From positions 1 to 64,000 of the forward strand of contig JAOZHZ010000028.1 of NCBI GenBank assembly GCA_026014615.1: a stretch of 64,000 nt of DNA, given 5' to 3'. The notes under the pieces were generated by a model that searched no databases, was not told the DNA's origin, and saw only the letters and a list, made by a program, of their open reading frames with translations. The translations under genes and the position numbers were made by a program. Each line of letters starts with the position of its first letter. The stretch's first letter is position 1. Source of the DNA: Candidatus Bathyarchaeota archaeon. GTDB taxonomy: Archaea > Thermoproteota > Bathyarchaeia > Bathyarchaeales > Bathycorpusculaceae. Below, piece by piece: positions 44,401-50,151 of the stretch.

Positions 44401-44570
44401 AGGATTGTGGAACCTTTAGAAAAGCAGGTTGCCCAGCGCCAAGTTTTCAATACAGAGCAGAAACAGAACCAAGACCGCTAAAATGTGACGGATTCAAAGA
44501 GAAAGTAAAATCAGTTCCAAAACAGCCTGATCTTTCATTGGATTACCCGCCAATAGGGGAGGGCTTCTAA
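41433..44570 (+). CDS. Replication protein: prim-pol with C-terminal helicase-like ATPase
   Basis: A 1045-residue protein. The N-terminus (AYHELGISVLPF, a CPDCKNC insert, GIDRD at about 93, HLLYF near 133) fits an archaeo-eukaryotic prim-pol domain. A middle region has Cys/His clusters (CFSECPLYETKDC). The C-terminal ATPase has Walker A GPQGTAKS (about 663-670), Walker B AMFDN (about 707), a GLNGIN sensor and DLLDRSLLV, as in D5/SF3-like plasmid helicases. It should prime and unwind the element's replication fork. A last Cys cluster is at about 987-1000. TTG 41433. Confidence 0.85.
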   Translation: MQSGAPADGGYELLAAAEAYHELGISVLPFIIGIDGKKCPDCKNCPEQKWQQWQTRPQTKEEFEALHIENYQIFGLVCGTEITLDDEKVYLAGIDRDIKDPKISDEIKALTKTALNEMKPYTYREETRSQGQHLLYFSRKKVVGKKLNAIGMELLGEGNLVIVAPSRGYRSENDNTIAIVNDVDEIFYNALTKVGLYKKDNPTSGEVIAKSKPQQMRPCFKKLMEKDHLEHLEKVSLIYEMYYSGMSIAEVADAFQQNLAWEPPPEHTFNPKETASQISYTYKKAAEGNYRYKRETLQSLGLCFSECPLYETKDCRKRHPTIEEITKLNPKAQRISQGDLDDFTNPKEALEYYAKLLYLHGFSTREVRGELEQISKYKESTNAFKGRILTNANRAKEAEQKPDIDEPIESQADRLVKLCEKEQVELFHDQHQTAYSRFAIPCDIAINCDKNDVCSLLSGSQKHFCTHTNLENKQIQEHLAEKIVEQPDKKPQVAQISQYRNPKQQFKIMTFPLSSSHFKNWLALLMWKKEQKTPGSEGLNSALNVLKGKAVLEGKEHQLYNRVAPAPDGFWLDMADDTWRAIHITAQGWEIVENPPILFKRYSHQKPIAEPSEMTETEAAQKALRFLDFVNINPQDDSTKLALLITVISYFIPLIAHPAIVAHGPQGTAKSYLFKVIRRIVDPSSLELLPLSRDSKELIQNLDHHYCAMFDNVSYLTGEASDTLCRAVTGGGNSKRELFTNNEDIIYNFKRCIGLNGINIAAQRGDLLDRSLLVALVKIITRKTEAELDAELTQVLPEILGAFLTILSAAIRIKVDMPKPSKYFRLADWTEWSCAIALALGRKQDDFIEAYTGKVQLQNEEALNASPLALALLSYCKKYINTPINLSRPKWQGTATELLKALESHAILNGIIDTQSKKKSNFPTAPNALSRAINRVTDALAAVGCIVETKEGTPRRVIIDAEGVEPEPTQPVKEIPKMSRDTMEGHTCSKDCGTFRKAGCPAPSFQYRAETEPRPLKCDGFKEKVKSVPKQPDLSLDYPPIGEGF

Positions 44571-44801
44571 TTGGTTTTGCCTTTTGAGCCAAAATGGAGC
44601 TATAACTGCAAATATGATTTGGTTTGCAGTCGGTTTAAGTCTAAAACGGCATGTACTGACGGCGGCGGTGTCGGTTGTTATATTTGGCGGGAGTTTACCA
44701 ATCTAGAGCTCGACCCGTTTCGGAACATTAAGGATAGCCCGCATTTCCGCGTTAACAGTCCAGTTAAAGACAATTGGGCAGGTAGGAGGCGGTTTAAGTA
44801 A
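44571..44801 (+). CDS. Cys-containing element protein, 76 aa
   Basis: TTG 44571 directly follows the replication gene's stop. Four cysteines (NCKYDLVCSRF, TACTDGGGVGCYIW) suggest a zinc or disulfide-stabilised fold. Its final codons overlap the ribosome-binding region (AGGAGG) for the integrase frame. Function unknown. Confidence 0.5.
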   Translation: MVLPFEPKWSYNCKYDLVCSRFKSKTACTDGGGVGCYIWREFTNLELDPFRNIKDSPHFRVNSPVKDNWAGRRRFK

Positions 44802-44878
44802 CGGCGCAGGCTCAGGTTTCACCGCTGAAATGCCCCGAATGTGGCAGTACGCGGATTTTCAAAGATGGCTTTAGGTCT

Positions 44879-45991
44879 TTGCCTACAGGTGAAAGGGTCC
44901 AGCGTTACCGATGCGCCGATTATGGGCACCGATTCAGCAAGCACTTTCCTCAGAAAAAACTATATTCTACTAATGCCCACTTAGCCCCCGACCAAGTAGG
45001 CGCACTTGGTGCACAAGGTGCGAAAAACTTGGATAAACAAGCGCAAGAGATACGACTTGCGCGGAGAAAACAGGTACATACACCAACAGAAAACGAAATC
45101 AAAGCAGCCCCGCAAATCGAGAAACTATTGGTCCAGCTAAAGAATGACGGCAAAAACGTTGGAACAGTAAGGAATTACCGCAAAACCTTCAATCGACTAT
45201 TACGAGCAGGAGCAGACCTATTTGAACCTGAAAACGTTAAAGCTATTCTTGCCGACTTGCCAAATAAGCCGAGAGCTAAAAAGAACATGGTTGCTCAGTT
45301 GTCGGTTTGGTTTGACTTCAACGAAATAAACTGGCGCCCCCCAAAATATACGGGTGAAAGCGAAATTCCGTATATTCCGACAGAAGCCCAACTGGACTTA
45401 CTGATAGCCGCTTTAGGAAAGATAGCCGCCACGTTCTGCCAAATTCTTAAAGAAACAGGAGCAAGACCCGGTGAAATAAGCGCGGTAACGTGGGAAAGCA
45501 TAAACTTTGAAGCTAAAACACTCCGTATCGGTGCAGAAAAAGGCAGCAATAGCATGATATTACCCCTTTCAGACAAAGCCATAAAGATGATTGGGAACTT
45601 ACCACAGGGAACAACTTACATATTCAAAAAAGCAGATTCAATGAGGTCCAACCTGTACCGACAAAGACGCATAATTGCACAGCGGTTAGCAGCTCCTTCA
45701 CTGAACCAGATTAGCTTTAAGACGTTTAGGCATTGGAAAGGCACAACTGAGCAGCATAAAACTAAGGACCCTTGGCATGTTAAGCTGATATTGGGGCATA
45801 AGTCGATAACGTCAACTGAAACCTACATTCACATTGAGAAAATGCTTTACCAAAACGAAGAAAACGACAATTACATAGTCAAAGTTGCCGATACGCTGGA
45901 AGAAACTATTAAGCTTATGGAAGTAGGCTTCGAGTTTCATACAGAAGCTGAAGGACACAAACTGTACAGAAAAAGGAAGCCACGACAATGA
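44879..45991 (+). CDS. Tyrosine recombinase (integrase) with degenerate N-terminal zinc ribbon
   Basis: The 370-residue core has the tyrosine-recombinase residues: R196 (GARPGE), a Lys in AEKGSN, R284-H285 (TFRHW), H307 (LGHKS) and nucleophile Tyr316 (TYIHI). A SAM-like core-binding domain lies at about 75-150. The frame is open back to 44798 and encodes a zinc-ribbon start (KCPECGSTRIFKDGF) upstream of the first standard start, TTG 44879; the matching second knuckle reads CADYGH, with Tyr for Cys. It lies 42 nt from the right att core and should catalyse integration and excision. Confidence 0.9.
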   Translation: MPTGERVQRYRCADYGHRFSKHFPQKKLYSTNAHLAPDQVGALGAQGAKNLDKQAQEIRLARRKQVHTPTENEIKAAPQIEKLLVQLKNDGKNVGTVRNYRKTFNRLLRAGADLFEPENVKAILADLPNKPRAKKNMVAQLSVWFDFNEINWRPPKYTGESEIPYIPTEAQLDLLIAALGKIAATFCQILKETGARPGEISAVTWESINFEAKTLRIGAEKGSNSMILPLSDKAIKMIGNLPQGTTYIFKKADSMRSNLYRQRRIIAQRLAAPSLNQISFKTFRHWKGTTEQHKTKDPWHVKLILGHKSITSTETYIHIEKMLYQNEENDNYIVKVADTLEETIKLMEVGFEFHTEAEGHKLYRKRKPRQ

Positions 45992-46033
45992 CAGCCGCAA
46001 AGTCAACGGATTATTCAAGGGTATATAAAGAGA

Positions 46034-46053
46034 ATCACGGGATTATCTCGCAG
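46034..46053. other. Right attachment core (attR)
   Basis: Identical 20-bp copy of the sequence at 30247-30266. It covers the last codons and TGA of the minus-strand radical SAM gene, so integration leaves the protein unchanged. Confidence 0.9.
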
Positions 46054-47162
46054 CCGTTGTACTTGAGGTACTCGAAGTCGCTTAACCTTATTTTTCCTTC
46101 TGTGATGAGGTGTTTGATTCTTGGTAGCTCTGTTTCTACAGCGTTAATTAGACCCTTGACGGTGAGGCAGACTTCTGCGTAGGCTTCGTCGTTCCAGCGT
46201 TTGGTTATGTTTGCGTACAGGCAGCGTCCCCCGCAGAGACCCAGAATGTCGCAGTCTTTGCAGGGCGCGTTCTGTACCAAAACTTTGTCCAGTGTCAGCG
46301 GGTTCGAGTTTGCTATGTGTCCTAAGTAGTACTGTTTCATTCCCCACATGGTTGGGCACGGAATGATGTAGCCGTCGGTTTGTATGGCGTAGTTTATCCA
46401 TCCGCTGCCGCAACGCATCAAACTGGGCTGCTTGTCTAAAAGCAGCGAGTTGGCGATGCCCAGCAGCGGGTAAAGCCGCAGTACCCTGCCGTTTTGCTGC
46501 ATCTGATCCACCCAGAACCGCACCAGCCTCTCAACTCCTGGTATGTAGCTTTTTTGACTCCACCGTTTGAAGTCGCGTCGGGGGTAGTCGTTTCCCCAGA
46601 ACCCCGCGTTCAGCTGCCAATGCACGCTTGAAAACGAGAACTCGTCGTTGTTTAGGAGCCATGTGATTTGTTTGTAGATGTCGGTTTGCTCCATGGCGGT
46701 GACGCGGGCGATGAGTTCTCCGCTGAAGCCGTTTTGTTTGATGAGTTTAAGGTTGTTTATGGCTTTGCGGAAGGTGTCTTCTCCGCGGTAATAATCCGTT
46801 AGAGCTTCTTCGCCGTCGACTGAAACTAAGATCGTGTGGAAACGGTTAACGTACTCTGCTGGCAAACGGTCGAGTAACTGTCCGTTGGTTTGAATCATGA
46901 AGTGCCGCGCAGGAACCTGATCCATTATTTGCTTGAGCATGTCGATGTTGAGAAGGGGTTCGCCACCATAAAATGTCACCACACAGTCAGGGTCTTTTTT
47001 GCAGAACTCGGCAAGGTACCTAACGTCGTAATCTGCTTTTCTGGGCAACGAATAATCCAACTCAAAATCTCCAAAATCCTCATCGAAGTCATCCATGGTT
47101 TAACCAAAGCAATAGCGACACTGCAGGTTGCAGTCGGTGGTAAGCACCACATGAAAGAACAT
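46035..47162 (-). pseudogene. Peptide-modifying radical SAM enzyme (SPASM type), in-frame stop
   Basis: From ATG 47162 the frame reads MFFHVVLTTDCNLQCRYCFG, a radical SAM CxxxCxxC (C11, C15, C18), then TAA as codon 21, then 354 more in-frame codons: VVTFYGGEPL, ISVDG-like VSVDGEE, and a C-terminal SPASM-like cluster region (RCGSG, IPCPTMWG, CKDCDILGLCGGRC). The layout resembles the AF1577-type group of putative peptide modifiers. A single base change (AAA to TAA) would explain the stop. If real, restart at ATG 47096 would lack the cluster motif and be inactive. It lies 26 nt after the MFS gene. Confidence 0.8.
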
Positions 47163-47188
47163 AATTTAAGCCTAAGCAGCAATCTAAC

Positions 47189-48526
47189 TTAATAGTATTC
47201 TTCCGCCAATCTTAGTGCTTCCTCATATTCCCCATTATTTTCCCGTAGCGGTCGTTCGTCTTTTCTGTCGCCGCTTTTTTGTTTTTCTTTTTTCTTTGCT
47301 TTCTCTTTTTCTTTCTGCACTTTCTTTTGTGCTTTCTCAACGTAGTTTTTAAGGTCGCGGTCCTTAAGGACTTTATCAGGCAAAGTTTCAGGTGCATAAA
47401 CCAAGGGCAACACCGCTAGAAATAGGAAGACGCTTGCAAAAGAGAAAATTGCTGTCGGCTCAATTTCTAAATAGGGTGTAAAAAATGTCTTCATAAAACT
47501 TGACATCACAAATGGTACTGAGCCCAAGAAATAGATTTTATCACTTCTTCGATTTTGTGATATGTCTCCCCATATAGTAATAAGAAAAATTACGTAGAAC
47601 ATTCCCCATGCTACTCCGTCTGCAAAGAAATAGAAGTATACTGCTTGTGAGCCAAAGAGACCCAACGCAGCGTAGCCAATGCCTATCATAACAAAACCAA
47701 TTACTGCTAACCTTTTGCGTCCCATTATGTCTGCTAAAAACCCGCCGATTACAGCGAAAACTGCAATTACAACATTCTCAAAAACACTTGTAAGAAAAAG
47801 CCACTCAGCTTCAGAATTAAATAGTTTGTTTTGGATGGGGACAGTTAAGTAGTTAACTAGTGAGAACATGCACCATGATGCAAAATATAGAAGAAACGGC
47901 TTGTATGTTACTATTTGCTTAAACGATGTGTCTTTTATGTGTATATCTGTTTTCTTCCTTTCTTCATATGACAATGGGTAAAAAAGTACTGCTCCTGCAA
48001 GCCGAATAGCCGCCAATATCGCGCAAGCTATAACAATGCTTTCAACTGCGAAAGCGCTAAGTACGGACGACAATAAACCAATTAAGAGGAACGTGATCCC
48101 CCCTATCTTTGCCCGATTTTGAATTTGGGTGTTTTCAGCATAATAGCCCATGCTACCTGGCATACCAACGCCGAAATAAGCACCGAAGAACAACGAAACA
48201 ACGATGACCCCATAGAAACTCGTGGTGTTTAATGCAAGTGGTGTTAGAGATATTAGAATTCCTACGACGATCCATACATTAAGGAATTTTACGCGGTTTT
48301 TGTATTTGCTACTAAAAATCGAACCTATGAACGCTGAGGCAACAATCGCTACCGCATTGAGTCCTAAGACAAGAAGCGTTTGTTCTGTTGAACAGTTTAT
48401 TTGATCTATTAACGATTTTAAAGCGAAAAACGCAAGTAAATACCAAACGAAAGCATTTGCTACTAATGTTACGCTTGCCACTGCCGTTTTTAAGTTCGAA
48501 TTGGCAACAGGTTTTTTAAAGCGCAC
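47189..48526 (-). CDS. MFS-type transporter with charged cytoplasmic tail
   Basis: The 445-residue protein has about 12 hydrophobic segments and the MFS inter-helix motif GGFLADIMGRKRLAVIG. The C-terminal 60 residues are a Lys/Glu-rich helix (KKVQKEKEKAKKKEKQKSG). GTG 48526. It is followed closely by the radical SAM gene, so the pair probably forms one operon; exporting the modified peptide is the natural hypothesis. Substrate not determined. Confidence 0.8.
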   Translation of the reverse strand: MRFKKPVANSNLKTAVASVTLVANAFVWYLLAFFALKSLIDQINCSTEQTLLVLGLNAVAIVASAFIGSIFSSKYKNRVKFLNVWIVVGILISLTPLALNTTSFYGVIVVSLFFGAYFGVGMPGSMGYYAENTQIQNRAKIGGITFLLIGLLSSVLSAFAVESIVIACAILAAIRLAGAVLFYPLSYEERKKTDIHIKDTSFKQIVTYKPFLLYFASWCMFSLVNYLTVPIQNKLFNSEAEWLFLTSVFENVVIAVFAVIGGFLADIMGRKRLAVIGFVMIGIGYAALGLFGSQAVYFYFFADGVAWGMFYVIFLITIWGDISQNRRSDKIYFLGSVPFVMSSFMKTFFTPYLEIEPTAIFSFASVFLFLAVLPLVYAPETLPDKVLKDRDLKNYVEKAQKKVQKEKEKAKKKEKQKSGDRKDERPLRENNGEYEEALRLAEEYY

Positions 48527-48680
48527 TTGTAAACACCTGTTAATTGATGTACCTGACTATTTTTGGCGTTTGATAGATAAGCGTTAGGTATGTGTAAAGT
48601 GAATTCTCAATTCTTAGTATTTATTCTTACGAAAATCTTTTATGAATATGTGTGCAACGCTAATACAGGAGAAAGGATAA

Positions 48681-48725
48681 ATGAAGAAAAACAATAAAAT
48701 TATCCGATCAGCTGGTTGGATGTAA
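48681..48725 (+). CDS. Candidate precursor peptide A, 14 aa, ending SAGWM
   Basis: ATG 48681 lies 3 nt after a strong purine-rich site (AGGAGAAAGGA, 48667-48677). The peptide is MKKNNKIIRSAGWM. Its last five residues equal those of the peptide at 49865-49921, with codons differing only in synonymous third positions. Its last 18 nt overlap, antisense, the end of the prenyl-synthase gene. It is divergent from the MFS/radical SAM operon. The Trp near the C-terminus is a plausible modification site. Confidence 0.6.
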   Translation: MKKNNKIIRSAGWM

Positions 48726-49820
48726 ATCCAAATCTTTTTCGAAATAAATAAGGGGCGCTGATAATAGCTTCTCAAGTTCCTCTCGTATTTTTGGTTCTAT
48801 CTTATACATTTTGACTTCTTCTAGTTCATCTGATAACAAGGTAATTACTTTTTGTGTAAGCATAGTTACCCCATCAGACCCCAAAACATTGTTAATCAAT
48901 TTCTCATGATCTTCTTCGGAAGCGAAATCAGTCTCCAACGGCAACATGGTTTTTCTCAGTTCTTGATCCTGAAGTGCATAAATTAGCGGCAAGGGGGGGC
49001 ATTCATTTTTTAACCGATTTTGCATTTCAGTTAAATCAAAAAGATCAGCAAATTCTTCCGCTATGATAGAAACGATTCCGTATGTTCTACCAAAATGTCC
49101 GAGTTGGTCGACATGTTTTTTATTTCCATCACCAATAATTGCACCTATTTTCATGCAGAGTTCAGGTACGACTGCTTTGAGATTGATTATTTTGTCGCAA
49201 TCATCGATTTGTATGTCATATTGTTGCTTCTTTAGTTGACTCTCGCATATTTCAGCATTTGATATTTCGAAAATCGCTTGAGTGACCAAGTTTTTTACTA
49301 TTTCACCTTTCTCTTGTGAGACTGTTTCGCAGGCTTGGCTTAATCGATTTAAGCCTTGAATAAGCAAAGCGTCACCAGCAAGTATTGCGGACGCAACACC
49401 GAATTTTCCATACACGGTATGTTTAGGCCCCTTTGATGGGGACCTGTCGATTATGTCATCATGAATATCCGCAGCTCCACTGATAAGAATGATAGCCTCG
49501 CCAAACGGTTCTGCTTTCTGTGGTTGGCCTCCAACTGCCTCGCAAGAAATCGAAATTAAGGCTGGAAAAACTGGCAGGACATTGCGAAGAGTGACCTTTG
49601 AAAAATGTTGTACTGCCTCAGAAAGTCGCGTGTTTTCTTTGAAATTAAGGCGTAGCGTCCTTTTTGCGTTCCTTAAGGAGATCCTTCCTCTTTCCTCAAA
49701 GATTTTTCTCATTGCTTTTAGCTGCTGATCTGAAGCCATCGTTATCTGGTTAATAAAAGTTGGAGTTGTATTAGTGTTTTGGGATCCTTCTATTGGCAAT
49801 CCACAAGCGAAAAGCATCAC
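48708..49820 (-). CDS. ComQ-like polyprenyl synthase homologue
   Basis: A 370-residue all-helical isoprenyl-diphosphate-synthase fold. The first Asp-rich motif is intact (DDIID, 121-125, within AADIHDDIIDRSP), followed by a YGKFGVASAILAGDALL segment. The second motif is altered to EEFAD (255-259), and the usual FQxxDD context is lost. Altered second motifs are found in protein-modifying members such as ComQ, which prenylates a Trp of the ComX pheromone. Its position between two Trp-containing micro-peptides favours a similar role. GTG 49820; a start at ATG 49739 is possible. Confidence 0.75.
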   Translation of the reverse strand: MMLFACGLPIEGSQNTNTTPTFINQITMASDQQLKAMRKIFEERGRISLRNAKRTLRLNFKENTRLSEAVQHFSKVTLRNVLPVFPALISISCEAVGGQPQKAEPFGEAIILISGAADIHDDIIDRSPSKGPKHTVYGKFGVASAILAGDALLIQGLNRLSQACETVSQEKGEIVKNLVTQAIFEISNAEICESQLKKQQYDIQIDDCDKIINLKAVVPELCMKIGAIIGDGNKKHVDQLGHFGRTYGIVSIIAEEFADLFDLTEMQNRLKNECPPLPLIYALQDQELRKTMLPLETDFASEEDHEKLINNVLGSDGVTMLTQKVITLLSDELEEVKMYKIEPKIREELEKLLSAPLIYFEKDLDLHPTS

Positions 49821-49864
49821 GAGATGTAGTTACTGGTTTAGAAAAAATTTTGGTAGTTTTTAGT

Positions 49865-49921
49865 TTACATCCAGCCTGCAGACATTGGTTTCAATGATCT
49901 TTTCATTTTCTGATTTTTCAT
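49865..49921 (-). CDS. Candidate precursor peptide B, 18 aa, ending SAGWM
   Basis: ATG 49921 is preceded by AAAAAAGGAGG with 9-nt spacing. The peptide is MKNQKMKRSLKPMSAGWM: a basic leader and the same SAGWM end as peptide A. It lies 44 nt upstream of the prenyl-synthase gene on the same strand, so the two are probably cotranscribed. Confidence 0.65.
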   Translation of the reverse strand: MKNQKMKRSLKPMSAGWM

Positions 49922-50151
49922 TTAATATCGCCTCCTTTTTTCTCTTAAATTGCGCAATTGATCAGTTCACAACCTGCTGATCCCACTTAGGCTAGCGGTT
50001 GGTCGTGCTTGAGTATGTGCTGAGCTTAAAATCGCAAATCTTGTTATATAAGTATATGTTTGTGTCGTTGTGCCTTAGGCTTTTGTACAACACGGCTACA
50101 GTTGGGTCTAAGCGTAACTCTTAATAGGTTACTGGGTGCTTCCTCAGTTTT
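49922..50151. other. Intergenic region with promoters
   Basis: Holds the ribosome-binding site and promoter of peptide B (minus strand) and, towards the right, GTTATATAAGTATATG at about 50042-50057, a TATA region for LeuRS. No other gene seen. Confidence 0.4.

Larger units (their letters stand above)
30247..46053. mobile_element. Integrated plasmid-like element, 15.8 kb
   Basis: The region is bounded by identical 20-bp direct repeats at 30247-30266 and 46034-46053. It carries the expected set for an integrative replicon: a tyrosine recombinase next to the right repeat, a prim-pol/helicase replication protein, a Topo VIII-like topoisomerase, several small DNA-binding proteins and many short unknown genes. 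Codon use is more A/T rich than the flanks. Insertion is at the 3' end of a protein-coding gene, not a tRNA. Confidence 0.9.

Noticed and set aside
46034..46053. tRNA gene as integration target
   Set aside because: The 20-bp core encodes the end of a protein gene; no tRNA cloverleaf can be drawn around either copy.
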